Assembly (NCBI GenBank): GCA_022769285.1
Contig: JALEKD010000005.1
Span: 1-64,000 of the forward strand
DNA: 64,000 nucleotides
Reading direction: 5' to 3'
Origin: Prevotella sp.
Lineage (GTDB): Bacteria; Bacteroidota; Bacteroidia; Bacteroidales; Bacteroidaceae
How positions within the stretch are numbered: the stretch's first letter is position 1; every line of letters starts with the position of its first letter. Shown here one piece after another: positions 45,210-55,423 of the stretch. A program made the translations under genes and the position numbers. Below the pieces are notes generated by a model, which was not told the DNA's origin, searched no databases, and saw only the letters and a program-made list of their open reading frames with translations.

Positions 45210-46415
45210 TTAGATGCCTAACTTCTTACGTATATCCTTAGGGATGGCGTTCTTATTAACCATGAAGTCCATCGTGTTGGCGATAATGAAGTTCTTGGTC
45301 ATGTACCATATACCCTTGTATTCGCCGGTTTCGCCCCAGGAGTTCTTAACCATGTAGTATTCCTTGCCGTTCTGGTCTTTGGCGATGCCGTAGATGAGCA
45401 TGCCGTGGTCATCGGTCAGTTCCCAGTTGTCATAGCGCTCCTGGCGCTGTTCCTGGGTGGGCACCAGTTCGGGCACGTTAACGCCCAGCGAGTCTATTAG
45501 GCTCGTCTTCTTGGTCTTGGACAGCTTGAGCCAGCGGGCCATGTCGCTGCCGGTCAGGCTCTCCATCTTCTTGGTGTCATAGAAGTAAGCCAGGCCCTGG
45601 CGGGTAAATCCCTCTTCCGACACGTCGCCTCCCCAGGCCACCGTGTAGCCGTTCATCACGGCATTGTCTATGATGCGGGCCATGTCGTCCATGGGCACGT
45701 TCCAGGAGAGCGGGTTGCGCCAGTTATCCTGTACCTCTACGGCAAAGGCAGTCCAGAATGGGTGATGGGTGTAGCTTGTTATAGACACATAGTCGTCCCA
45801 GTTGAGTCCCAGGCTGGCTGCGAAGGTCTTGGGCGTGTACTTCTTGCCCTCGTAGGTGAAGTTCTCAGGACATTTGCCGAGGTAAGCGTCCAGAATACCC
45901 TGGAGGCCAACCTTCCACTGACCGGAGATTTTCTTGGCGCTGCTTGTTGCAATGGCCTTAACATAAGGCTCCATCACGGCGAAGAACTCATTGAAGTTAT
46001 TAAGAGAGTCGCCGTACAGACTGCCAGGGAAAGGCATGATGCCCTGAGGTACGATACCGTAGTGCTGGATGCAGTAGAGAGGGTCGTAAGCCGAACCGCC
46101 CTGCGAGAACTGGCAGTCACCGTGCAGGCGCACCACCTGGATGGCGCGGTCCATGTAAGTCTTGCTGGCCACGAAGCTCTCGTCCAGGTCGTAGGTCTTG
46201 CCAGTGGCCTTAAGGATTTCAGCCTCGAAGAAACTCAGTGTCGAGTAGTCCCAGCAGGTACCCGAGCGGTTCTGGTCCTTGATGCTTGTGATTTTGTTCT
46301 CTTTCACCACGGTAAACTTAGGCTTGTTGGGGTTCTCCTTGGCAGCCTTGGTTTCCTGTGCGTTTGCGCTCATTGCCATCAGGGCAACCAGCGCCATCGT
46401 CATAAGTTTTCTCAT
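45210..46415 (-). CDS. C1-family aminopeptidase C / bleomycin-hydrolase-like cysteine peptidase
   Basis: QNRSGTCWDYSTLSFFEAE (Cys), DDHGMLIYGIA (His), MVKNSWGE (Asn). Confidence 0.9.
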   Translation of the reverse strand: MRKLMTMALVALMAMSANAQETKAAKENPNKPKFTVVKENKITSIKDQNRSGTCWDYSTLSFFEAEILKATGKTYDLDESFVASKTYMDRAIQVVRLHGDCQFSQGGSAYDPLYCIQHYGIVPQGIMPFPGSLYGDSLNNFNEFFAVMEPYVKAIATSSAKKISGQWKVGLQGILDAYLGKCPENFTYEGKKYTPKTFAASLGLNWDDYVSITSYTHHPFWTAFAVEVQDNWRNPLSWNVPMDDMARIIDNAVMNGYTVAWGGDVSEEGFTRQGLAYFYDTKKMESLTGSDMARWLKLSKTKKTSLIDSLGVNVPELVPTQEQRQERYDNWELTDDHGMLIYGIAKDQNGKEYYMVKNSWGETGEYKGIWYMTKNFIIANTMDFMVNKNAIPKDIRKKLGI

Positions 46416-46461
46416 TGTTTGCGTTATGTTTTATAATATGTTGTTTATTGGTTGTGGCGCC

Positions 46462-47865
46462 TTACTTGTTGCCTGCCATGAATGCCTCTACATCCTTGGG
46501 ATGATAGGGTATGCGCTCCTTGCCTATAAAGCGGGCCCCGGTGGCGGTGATGAGCAGGTCGTCCTCGATGCGTATGCCTCCGAAGTCCTTGTAGGTGTCC
46601 AGCGTGTCAAAGTTAAGGAAGTCCTTGCAGTGGCCGGTGGCTCGCCACTCGTCTATAAGGGCCGGTATGAAGTAGATGCCCGGCTCGTCGGTTACCACGA
46701 AGCCCTCCTGCAGTCTGCGGCCCATGCGCAGGCAGTTAGTGCCAAACTGCTCCAGGTTGGGACGCGTCTCCTCGTCGAAGCCCACGTTCACCTGGTCCAG
46801 GTTCTCCATGTCGTGTACGTCCATGCCCATCATGTGACCCAGGCCGTGGGGCAGGAACATGGCGTGAGCCCCCTCGCGGACAGCCGCGTCGGTGTCGCCC
46901 TTGGCCAGGCCCAGCTCCTTGAGCCTGTCGAATATGAGCCGGCACACCGAGAAGTGTACGTCGGCGTACTTGACACCCGGCTTGGCCACCTCGAGGGCAT
47001 GGTCGTGAGCCGCCTCTACTATGGAGTATATATCCAGCTGCCGCTGCGTAAAGGTGCCACTCACTGGATAGGTGCGGGTGTTGTCTGAGCAGTAGTTGTT
47101 AATGGTCTCGGCGCCCGCGTCGCACAACACCAGTCGGCCGCTTTCCAGGGGAGCCATAGAGGGGTTGCCGTGCATTATCTCGCCATGCTGTGAGAAGATA
47201 GTGGGGAAACTTACCATCGCCCCGTACGAGTTGGCTATGCCATCTACCTGTCCGCCGACGTACTTCTCCGTTACGCCGGGCCGGGTGAGCCTCATGGCCG
47301 TGGTGTGCATCTTGTAGCCTATCACGGCGGCCCGCTCCAGCTCGTCTATCTCTTGCTGCTCCTTGGTAGAGCGCATCTTGACCACGGCCCTGATGAGCTC
47401 CATCGATGCTGCGTCCTTCTGCTGGTTGGGGTGTATGCCCAACAGGTCGAAAACCATCAGCTTGATGTCGTAGCGGTATGGCGGCAGGAAGTGTATGGTC
47501 CGCTTCTTGATCAGCGCGTCGTTACACAGCGTGCGCATGGCTTTCATGGGGGCTGTGTGGGCCACGCCCACTTGTGCGGCCATATCGGCCACGCTGTCTA
47601 CGTCCCCGTACCACACTATATCCTCTATGTCTATGTCGTTGCCCACCAGCGTTTCCTGGTCGTTGTCGATGTCTATGACACCCACCAGGCCGTCGCGTTG
47701 CAGCCCGAAGTAGTACAGGAATGTGGAGTCTTGACGAAAGGGATAGTAGCCGTTGTTCGGAAAATTGGCCGGCGACTCATTGTTGCCGAATAAGATGATA
47801 ATACCACTTTTTACCAGTTTCTTCAGTTCCGCCCGTCGACGGATATAAGTTTCTTTACTAAACAT
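46462..47865 (-). CDS. pepP: aminopeptidase P family (M24) Xaa-Pro aminopeptidase
   Basis: GRLVLCDAGAE, HGLGHMMGMDVHD, GFVVTDEPGIYF, GGIRIEDDLLIT metal-site motifs. Confidence 0.92.
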   Translation of the reverse strand: MFSKETYIRRRAELKKLVKSGIIILFGNNESPANFPNNGYYPFRQDSTFLYYFGLQRDGLVGVIDIDNDQETLVGNDIDIEDIVWYGDVDSVADMAAQVGVAHTAPMKAMRTLCNDALIKKRTIHFLPPYRYDIKLMVFDLLGIHPNQQKDAASMELIRAVVKMRSTKEQQEIDELERAAVIGYKMHTTAMRLTRPGVTEKYVGGQVDGIANSYGAMVSFPTIFSQHGEIMHGNPSMAPLESGRLVLCDAGAETINNYCSDNTRTYPVSGTFTQRQLDIYSIVEAAHDHALEVAKPGVKYADVHFSVCRLIFDRLKELGLAKGDTDAAVREGAHAMFLPHGLGHMMGMDVHDMENLDQVNVGFDEETRPNLEQFGTNCLRMGRRLQEGFVVTDEPGIYFIPALIDEWRATGHCKDFLNFDTLDTYKDFGGIRIEDDLLITATGARFIGKERIPYHPKDVEAFMAGNK

Positions 47866-48116
47866 TTCTAACCTTGATTTATACTCTTTTCTCTGTCTGG
47901 GACCATGACCGATGGCGGGGGTGCTGTGGGCACGATAGCCCCTATAGTGCTACAAAGTTACAGATATTACAAATAGTAACCAAAGAAAAAGCCATAAAAA
48001 TAACGGCCACGCCCTATTTTGGGGCAATAGGTAAAAGCGGCAACTCCCTAAGTCCCCCCTCAAGGGGAAATCATTGCAGACACATGCTCCCAGACCTCTA
48101 AAATGGGAGTGGAGAG

Positions 48117-48345
48117 CGTAAATGTGGAGACTGGTAGCCACTCAGGGATAACGGGAACTATTCCTAAAAACGTGGAGACCGGTCTTTATGTTTCTCGGAG
48201 CCACCTTTAACGAGCTGGAAGCCGTTATTAGAAACACAAAGGCCATCCTTTTTATTTTTCGCGACAGCCATTGGTGTGTAGAAAGCCGGTGCCTTCACGC
48301 AGGTAGTGCTTTTTACTTCTTCACCCTTTTATCTTTTTACCTCTC
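48117..48345. mobile_element. MITE-like intergenic palindromic element, copy B (inverted relative to copy A)
   Basis: Minus-strand TTTCTAATAACGGCTTCCAGCTCGTTAAAGGTGGCTCCGAGAAACATAAAGACCGGTCTCCAC aligns to copy A at 49 of 63 positions by hand; flanks also align. Confidence 0.5.
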
Positions 48346-48438
48346 AAAATCTTTTTTACCTTTAAAATTCTGCTCTCCGAGGGGGATAAAACGGCCGAAA
48401 TGATTAACTTTGCCGTTGGAAAACCTACAGGACAACTT

Positions 48439-49290
48439 ATGAAGATAGGAGAGAATACTGGATTAGTGTTAGAGGGCGGCGGTATGCGCGGCGTGTTTAC
48501 CAGTGGAGTGCTCGATGCCTTTATGGTTCATCAGCTCTACTTTCCCTATGTCGTGGCCGTGTCGGCCGGAGCCTGCAATGGCATGTCATACATCAGCCGT
48601 CAGCCTCGCCGGGCCCGTATCTCTAACATCGACTACCTGGCCCGCTATCATTACATCGGTCTGCGCCATCTGGTTACCCAGGGCTGCATCTTCGACCGTA
48701 AGCTACTCTATGACAAGTTCCCCAATGAGTTTATCCCCTTCGACTTTGATACCTACTTCAAGTATGCCGACCATTTCGAGATGGTTACTACCAACTGCCT
48801 TACCGGCCGGGCTATGTATCTCAGCGAGACCCACGACCGCCAGCGCGCCCTGGACATCGTCAAGGCTTCGAGCAGCCTGCCCTACGTGAGCAAGATAGTC
48901 ATGGTAGACGGCGTACCTATGCTCGACGGCGGCATTGTCGACTCCATCCCCCTGCGCCGTGCCGAGGAGTTGGGCCATGAGCGCAACGTGCTGATACTGA
49001 CACGCAACCGCGGTTACCGTAAGACGGGCCGCGACCACAAGATACCCCATTTCATCTACAAGAACTATCCCCGGCTGCGCGTGGCTTTGAGCCGTAGGCT
49101 TGAGACTTACAATGAGCAATTGGCTTATGTGGAGCAGGCCGAGGCCGAGGGTCGCGTGGTGTGCATACGCCCTGAGCGCCCCGTCGAAGTAGACCGTATC
49201 GAGAAAGATACAGCCAAGTTAGAGGCCCTCTACGAAGAGGGCTATCGTCTGGGCGAGCAGTTCTGCCAGCAGGAAGGGCAGTTATGGTAA
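48439..49290 (+). CDS. patatin-like phospholipase family protein
   Basis: LVLEGGGMRGVFTSGVLDAF, VSAGACNG, VDGVPMLDGGIVDSIPL; -7 TAACTTTG at 48404-48411 favours start at 48439 rather than 48400. Confidence 0.9.
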   Translation: MKIGENTGLVLEGGGMRGVFTSGVLDAFMVHQLYFPYVVAVSAGACNGMSYISRQPRRARISNIDYLARYHYIGLRHLVTQGCIFDRKLLYDKFPNEFIPFDFDTYFKYADHFEMVTTNCLTGRAMYLSETHDRQRALDIVKASSSLPYVSKIVMVDGVPMLDGGIVDSIPLRRAEELGHERNVLILTRNRGYRKTGRDHKIPHFIYKNYPRLRVALSRRLETYNEQLAYVEQAEAEGRVVCIRPERPVEVDRIEKDTAKLEALYEEGYRLGEQFCQQEGQLW

Positions 49291-49534
49291 GGGTAGCCCT
49301 TGCGTGGCCCAGCCACGGCTGTTGCCTTACACCTTATTAATATATACGCGCGCGCGTAAGAGCACCGTAAGCCTCCGGGCAGATAAGATAAAATTCTTTT
49401 TATGCGTGCTTTTCAAGAAAAAAGCGTACTTTTGTAACCGATAGTCGGCGTGACGGCTCCCGTGCGGGTTATCGCAGGGATGTCACGGGCTATATATAAC
49501 GAGCTGATTACTAACAATTCTAATAACAATAGAT

Positions 49535-50251
49535 ATGGCTACACCGCACATTTCAGCCGCCAAGGGCGACTTTGCCAAGACCGTACTGATGCCGGGCGAC
49601 CCCCTGCGCGCCAAGTTTATCGCAGATACTTTTCTTGAGACCCCCAAGCTGGTAACCTCTGTACGCAACGTACTGGGATACACCGGTCTCTACCACGGAA
49701 AGCCTGTGTCAGTCATGGCCAGCGGCATGGGCATGCCCAGCATGGGCATCTACTCGTACGAGTTGTACAGTTTTTATGACGTAGATAACATTATACGTAT
49801 AGGGTCGGCTGGCAGCTACCGCGAGTGGCTCCACGTAATGGACGTGGCCCTGGCCAGCTCGGCCGTGAGTGACTCTACCTATGCCCGCATACAGGGTGGA
49901 TGTACCGACAGGGTCATCCTGCCCAGTCCGGAACTCAACCAGGTTATCGAGGCCAAGGCCAAGGAGCTGGCCATAGAGTGCAAGCCCTGCGTGGTTCACT
50001 CCAGCGACGTATTCTACGGCGACCCGTCGCAGGGAACATGGCAGGACATCGCCGAGCGTACCGGCTCAGACTGCGTGGAGATGGAGAGCTTCGCCCTGTT
50101 CCACAATGCGCACATGCTGAACAAGCGTGCTGCCTGCATACTTACCATTAGCGACTCGTTCGTAGACCATACCGAGCTCTCGGCCGAGGAGAGGCAGAAC
50201 TCGTTTACCAAGATGATGACCCTGGCCCTCGAGAGCGCCATCGTGTTATAA
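49535..50251 (+). CDS. deoD: purine-nucleoside phosphorylase
   Basis: MATPHISAAKGDFAKTVLMPGDPLRAKFIADTFLE, SGMGMPSMGIYSYEL, RIGSAGS, CVEMESFALF. Confidence 0.96.
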   Translation: MATPHISAAKGDFAKTVLMPGDPLRAKFIADTFLETPKLVTSVRNVLGYTGLYHGKPVSVMASGMGMPSMGIYSYELYSFYDVDNIIRIGSAGSYREWLHVMDVALASSAVSDSTYARIQGGCTDRVILPSPELNQVIEAKAKELAIECKPCVVHSSDVFYGDPSQGTWQDIAERTGSDCVEMESFALFHNAHMLNKRAACILTISDSFVDHTELSAEERQNSFTKMMTLALESAIVL

Positions 50252-50339
50252 GACATACTTTTACTGATAAGTGCCTCACCCGGCCCGGCTGTCGTCCCGA
50301 CGGTGGGACTGGGCGGGCATCCTGTGTATTCATATCATA

Positions 50340-52292
50340 ATGATTTCGATAGAAAACCTCAGCGTTGAGTTCAGCGCCCGCCCGCTGTTTCATGATGTGA
50401 GCTTTGTCATCAACGACCGCGACCGTATCGCCCTGGTAGGAAAGAACGGCGCCGGAAAGTCCACTATGCTCAAAATACTGTGCGGCCTGCAGAAGCCCAC
50501 GTCCGGTACCGTGGCCATACCTGGCGATACCACCATAGGGTACCTTCCGCAGGTTATGAAGTTGGCCGATGACACTACCGTGGTCGAGGAGGCGCGCAAG
50601 GCGTTTGCCCAGACCACCCGTATGAAGGCTCGCATAGAGCGCATGCAGCAGGAGATGGCCGACCGGACCGACTACGAGAGCGACAGTTACGCTCAGCTGG
50701 TCGAGAAGTTTACTCTGGAGCACGACCGTTACATGATGCTGGGCGGCGATAACTACGAGGCCGCCCTGGAACGCACCCTTACCGGACTGGGCTTTCAGCG
50801 AAGCGACTTCGACCGGCCCACACGCGAGTTCTCGGGAGGGTGGCGTATGCGCATCGAACTGGCCAAGATACTGCTGCAGCAGCCCGATGTGCTGCTGCTC
50901 GATGAGCCCACTAATCACCTGGACATCGAGAGCATCCAGTGGTTGGAACAATTTTTGGCCCAGTCGGCCAAGGCGGTGGTGCTGGTAAGCCATGACCGCG
51001 CCTTTATCAACAATGTCACCACCCGGACCATCGAGATAACCTGTGGACATATCGAGGACTACAAGGTCAAGTACGACCAGTATGTGGTGCTACGTGCCGA
51101 GCGGCGCGAACAGCAGCTCCGTGCCTACGAGAATCAGCAGAAGGAGATAGCCGACATCAAGGACTTTATTGAGAGGTTTCGCTACAAGCCCACTAAGTCT
51201 GTCCAGGTACAGAGCCGTATCAAGCAGCTGGCTAAGATAGTGCCCATCGAGGTTGACGAGGTCGACAACTCGGCTATGCACCTCAAGTTTCCGCCCTGTC
51301 TGCGCAGTGGCGATTATCCAGTTATCTGCGACGATGTCCGCAAGGCTTACGGCGACCATGTCGTCTTCTCCGGTGTCAACCTCACTATCAAGCGCGGCGA
51401 GAAAGTGGCCTTCGTGGGTAAGAACGGTGAAGGCAAGTCGACCCTTGTCAAGTGCATCATGGGCGAAATACCCTTCGACGGAACCCTGAAGGTGGGCCAC
51501 AATGTCCAGATAGGCTATTTTGCCCAGAATCAGGCTCAACTGCTGGATGAGAACCTCAGTATCTATGACACGATAGACCGTGTGGCCACGGGTGACATGC
51601 GCCTCAATATTAATGACCTGCTCGGTGCCTTCATGTTTGGCGGCGAAGTGTCTGAAAAGAAAGTGCGTGTACTGAGCGGAGGCGAGCGGAGCCGCCTGGC
51701 CATGATACGGCTGTTGTTGGAACCGGTCAACCTGCTCATACTGGATGAGCCTACCAATCACCTGGACATGCCCTCGAAAGACGTGCTCAAGGAGGCCATC
51801 CGCGCGTTCGATGGTACGGCCATTATAGTAAGTCATGACCGCGAATTTCTCGACGGCCTTGTCACCAAAGTCTATGAGTTTGGCCAGGGTCACGTGCGCG
51901 AGCATCTGGGCGGTATCTACGACTATCTGCGCGCCCACAATGCCGAGACCATCCATGAGGCACTTAGTGGCCAGGGGCCGTCAGGGCCTTCTCCCGCACC
52001 GTCGCCCCAGCCGGCACAGGAGCCGCCCGTACCTTCCAAGCAGTCGTATGCCGAGCATAAGGAACAGCAGAAACGGCTGCGCAAGGCCCAGCGGGCCGTA
52101 GAGGACTGTGAGCGCGACATAGCCAAGATGGAGGCTCGGCTGAAGGAACTGGACGAGCTGCTCATGCAGCCCCAGAACGCATCGGACATGACACTGGTAA
52201 CCGAGTACACTACCACCCGTCAGGCCCTGGACCGTGCCAACGAGCAGTGGATGGTGCTGTCCGAGCAGTTAGAGGCTCTGCAGCAGGCATAG
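50340..52292 (+). CDS. ABC-F family ATP-binding protein
   Basis: Two ABC domains: GKNGAGKST / LLLDEPTNHLD and GKNGEGKST / LILDEPTNHLD; C-terminal coiled coil; start revised to MISIENLSVEF. Confidence 0.94.
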   Translation: MISIENLSVEFSARPLFHDVSFVINDRDRIALVGKNGAGKSTMLKILCGLQKPTSGTVAIPGDTTIGYLPQVMKLADDTTVVEEARKAFAQTTRMKARIERMQQEMADRTDYESDSYAQLVEKFTLEHDRYMMLGGDNYEAALERTLTGLGFQRSDFDRPTREFSGGWRMRIELAKILLQQPDVLLLDEPTNHLDIESIQWLEQFLAQSAKAVVLVSHDRAFINNVTTRTIEITCGHIEDYKVKYDQYVVLRAERREQQLRAYENQQKEIADIKDFIERFRYKPTKSVQVQSRIKQLAKIVPIEVDEVDNSAMHLKFPPCLRSGDYPVICDDVRKAYGDHVVFSGVNLTIKRGEKVAFVGKNGEGKSTLVKCIMGEIPFDGTLKVGHNVQIGYFAQNQAQLLDENLSIYDTIDRVATGDMRLNINDLLGAFMFGGEVSEKKVRVLSGGERSRLAMIRLLLEPVNLLILDEPTNHLDMPSKDVLKEAIRAFDGTAIIVSHDREFLDGLVTKVYEFGQGHVREHLGGIYDYLRAHNAETIHEALSGQGPSGPSPAPSPQPAQEPPVPSKQSYAEHKEQQKRLRKAQRAVEDCERDIAKMEARLKELDELLMQPQNASDMTLVTEYTTTRQALDRANEQWMVLSEQLEALQQA

Positions 52293-52331
52293 GTCATCGA
52301 CAGATTACACATTATTATATATATAGTAACA

Positions 52332-54365
52332 ATGAAAATGAAACAATTCATTCCGATGGTTCTCATGGTGTCGGCACCCCTTATGGGCATGGGACAGACT
52401 AAGTCGGGACTCGTCATGTCCAACTTGGACACGGCCGTCAAACCTGCTGACGACTTCTACCGCTTCGCCACGGGCGGCTGGCAGAAGAATAACCCGCTTC
52501 CCGCTGCTTACAGCCGTTTTGGCAGCTTTGACCAGTTGCAGGAGAACAACAACAAGCGTATCAACAGCATCCTGAGCGACTTGCAGAAGAAGCATTACAA
52601 GAACGGTACCATCGAGCAGAAGTTGTCTGACTTCTACCGTCTGGCCCTGGATGTAGACCGCCGTAACCGCGAGGGCATCGCCCCCGTCAGACCTGTGCTT
52701 GACGAGATTGAGGGCGCCCGCACCGTGGCTGCCCTGCGCCAGCTGCAGCTTAAATATGCCGACCAGGGCTATGGTGTCCAGTTTGGCTCTTACTTCAGTG
52801 CTGACGACAAGAATGTGAGCATGAATATCTTCTCTGTCTCACAGGGCGGCATGACCCTGGGCCAGAAAGACTATTATATCAACAACGACTCGGCCACGGT
52901 AGCTATCCGCCAGGCTTACCGCAAGCACATCGCCCGCATGTTTGGCCTCTACGGCTTCAGTCAGGCCGATGCCCAGCGCAAGGCCGAAGCCGTATTCCGT
53001 CAGGAAACGCTGATAGCGCTCATCTCCAAGAGTGCTACCGAGCTGCGCGACCCGCAGGCCAACTATAACAAGATGACCTTGGCAGAGTTCGAGACGGCTT
53101 ACCCCGACATACCATTGGCTCAGCTGGCCCAGGCAGAGGGCATTAAGCGCGAGTACATAGATACGCTCATCGTGGGACAGCCCTCCTTTATGGCCGGACT
53201 GGACAAGCTGATGACGCTGCAGACTGCCGATGAGCTGCAGGCTCTCATGGAGTGGGATGTCATACAGAGCTCGGCAGGCTATCTTACCGATGCTATCCGC
53301 GAGGCTAACTTTGACTTCTTCGGCAAGACCATGAGCGGTCGCAAGGAAGACTTCCCACTCTGGAAGCGTGCCACCAACCAGGTAGAGGCCCAGATGGGCG
53401 AGGCCCTGGGCCGTATCTATGCCCAGCGCTACTTCCCCGAGTCGTCTAAGAAGATTATGGAGCAGTTGGTCAAGAACCTTCAGGTATCTCTGGGACAGCG
53501 TATCGATGCCCAGTCGTGGATGAGCGAGGAGACCAAGGCCAACGCCCACCGCAAGTTGGATAAGTTCTATGTCAAGATAGGCTATCCCAACAAGTGGACC
53601 GACTACAGCCGGCTCGTCATCGACCCTTCCAAGAGTTTCTACGACAATGTGATGGCTTGCCGCAAGTTTGCTCACGATAAGCATATTGCCGACAAGGCCG
53701 GTAAGCCAGTTGACCGCGACGAGTGGTTTATGAATCCCCAGACCGTCAACGCTTACTACAATCCTACTACCAATGAGATATGTTTCCCCGCAGGTATCCT
53801 GCAGTACCCCTTCTTTGACCCCAAGGCCGATGAAGCATTTAATTACGGAGCTATCGGCGTGGTTATCGGTCACGAGATGACCCACGGATTTGATGATCAG
53901 GGTCGCCAGTACGATGCCGATGGCAACTTGAAGGACTGGTGGACCGCCCAGGACGCTGCGGGCTTCAAGAAACGTGCCGATATGTACGCCGACTTCTTCA
54001 GCAACATCAAGGTGCTGCCCGACCTCAATGCCAACGGTCGCTTTACACTGGGCGAGAATCTGGCTGACCATGGCGGCTTGCAGGTAGCGTTCAACGCCTA
54101 TCGTAATGCTACTGCCCACAAGCCCCTCAAGGTCAAGGACGGCTTTACTGCCGACCAGCGCTTCTTTATCGCTTATGCCGGTGTATGGGGCCAGAACATT
54201 ACCGACCAGGAGATACGTAACCGGGTAAAGCGCGACCCTCATGCGCTCGGTGAGTGGCGTGTCAACGGAGCCCTGCCTCACATCGACGCCTGGTACAAGG
54301 CTTTCGGTGTCAAGGAGGGCGACAAGCTCTTCATTCCCAAGGCCAACCGCCTGGACCTCTGGTAA
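52332..54365 (+). CDS. M13 family (neprilysin/PepO-like) metallopeptidase
   Basis: VIGHEMTHGFDDQGRQYD (HExxH), ENLADHGGLQVAF, C-terminal KANRLDLW. Confidence 0.95.
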   Translation: MKMKQFIPMVLMVSAPLMGMGQTKSGLVMSNLDTAVKPADDFYRFATGGWQKNNPLPAAYSRFGSFDQLQENNNKRINSILSDLQKKHYKNGTIEQKLSDFYRLALDVDRRNREGIAPVRPVLDEIEGARTVAALRQLQLKYADQGYGVQFGSYFSADDKNVSMNIFSVSQGGMTLGQKDYYINNDSATVAIRQAYRKHIARMFGLYGFSQADAQRKAEAVFRQETLIALISKSATELRDPQANYNKMTLAEFETAYPDIPLAQLAQAEGIKREYIDTLIVGQPSFMAGLDKLMTLQTADELQALMEWDVIQSSAGYLTDAIREANFDFFGKTMSGRKEDFPLWKRATNQVEAQMGEALGRIYAQRYFPESSKKIMEQLVKNLQVSLGQRIDAQSWMSEETKANAHRKLDKFYVKIGYPNKWTDYSRLVIDPSKSFYDNVMACRKFAHDKHIADKAGKPVDRDEWFMNPQTVNAYYNPTTNEICFPAGILQYPFFDPKADEAFNYGAIGVVIGHEMTHGFDDQGRQYDADGNLKDWWTAQDAAGFKKRADMYADFFSNIKVLPDLNANGRFTLGENLADHGGLQVAFNAYRNATAHKPLKVKDGFTADQRFFIAYAGVWGQNITDQEIRNRVKRDPHALGEWRVNGALPHIDAWYKAFGVKEGDKLFIPKANRLDLW

Positions 54366-54506
54366 CATCGTCGTCAGGGAAACCATAGATAGCATCAGGG
54401 CTGCCAAAAAATATTTGGCAGCCCTTTGCTTTGTCAACTTATTTTGCTATTTTTGCAGCGACAAATGGTATCGCGCCGTTTGTACACATTATTTAAATAG
54501 ATTATT

Positions 54507-55415
54507 ATGCCGTTGATACTGCCCTCCGGGTTTCCCGCCATATCCACCCTTGCCACCGAAAACATTCCCCTCACCCTTACTGACGGTAAGGCTGCTGCGG
54601 GCAGCGTAGCTCCGATACGCATAGCGGTGCTAAACCTGATGCCGCAGAAGATAGAGACTGAGACCGACATCGTGCGCATGCTCTCGTACTCGGCGCATAC
54701 CATCGACCTGAAGTGGATGAAGCTGCGCAGCCATGTATCTACCCACGTGCCATCTGGGCACATGGACACATTCTATGAGTTTGCCGACAACCTGATGGCC
54801 CAGCCCCTGGATGGGCTCATCGTGACAGGGGCCCCGGTAGAAACCATGGCCTACGAGGCGGTAGACTACTGGACTGAGCTTACCGCCATACTCGACTGGG
54901 CCCGCACGCATGTGCGCAGCACGCTATACTTATGCTGGGGAGCCATGGCGGCTCTCTACTATTTCTACGCCATACCCAAACATCTTCTTCCCACCAAGTG
55001 CTTCGGTGTGTTTGACACCATGCCGAGCAGCGGGGGCCTGCCCATCTTCCGCGGGATGGACGATGTGTTCCGTATGCCCAACAGCCGGCATACCGAGATA
55101 CATGCTGCTGATGTAGAGGCCACCCCGGGCATCAGCGTGATAGCCCACTCGCCCGAGGCAGGGGTGTCTATCGTAGCTTCCAGTCATGGCCACGAGTTCT
55201 ATGTACTCGGCCACCTGGAATATCCTGTCTGGACGTTGGGCAATGAGTATCGCCGCGACTTGGGTAAGCGCGATGACGTAGATATTCCACAGCACTATTA
55301 TCCCAACGATAATCCGGCCTGCCAGCCGCAGGCTACCTGGCGCTCGGCGGCCACCTTATTTTATAACAACTGGGTACAGTATTACGTGGCGCCGACTGCA
55401 TCCGTAAGCAAGTGA
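54507..55415 (+). CDS. metA: homoserine O-succinyl/acetyltransferase
   Basis: IRIAVLNLMPQKIETETDIVRML, GLIVTGAPVE, YLCWGAMAALYYFY, SSHGHEFYVLGHLEY. Confidence 0.95.
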   Translation: MPLILPSGFPAISTLATENIPLTLTDGKAAAGSVAPIRIAVLNLMPQKIETETDIVRMLSYSAHTIDLKWMKLRSHVSTHVPSGHMDTFYEFADNLMAQPLDGLIVTGAPVETMAYEAVDYWTELTAILDWARTHVRSTLYLCWGAMAALYYFYAIPKHLLPTKCFGVFDTMPSSGGLPIFRGMDDVFRMPNSRHTEIHAADVEATPGISVIAHSPEAGVSIVASSHGHEFYVLGHLEYPVWTLGNEYRRDLGKRDDVDIPQHYYPNDNPACQPQATWRSAATLFYNNWVQYYVAPTASVSK

Positions 55416-55423
55416 TGACAAGT

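Noticed and set aside
44003-45241. 412-aa plus-strand ORF
   Set aside because: Antisense to recJ; no family signature.
48400-48438. Upstream start for the patatin-like protein
   Set aside because: A TAACTTTG box lies at 48404-48411, so the ATG at 48400 would precede the transcript.
49346-49357. ACGCGCGCGCGT (possible Z-DNA or operator)
   Set aside because: A 12-bp alternating CG run is a palindrome by composition; no positional support at a promoter.
52839-54437. 532-aa minus-strand ORF
   Set aside because: Antisense to the well-supported M13 peptidase; no recognisable domains; typical mirror ORF in GC-rich codons.
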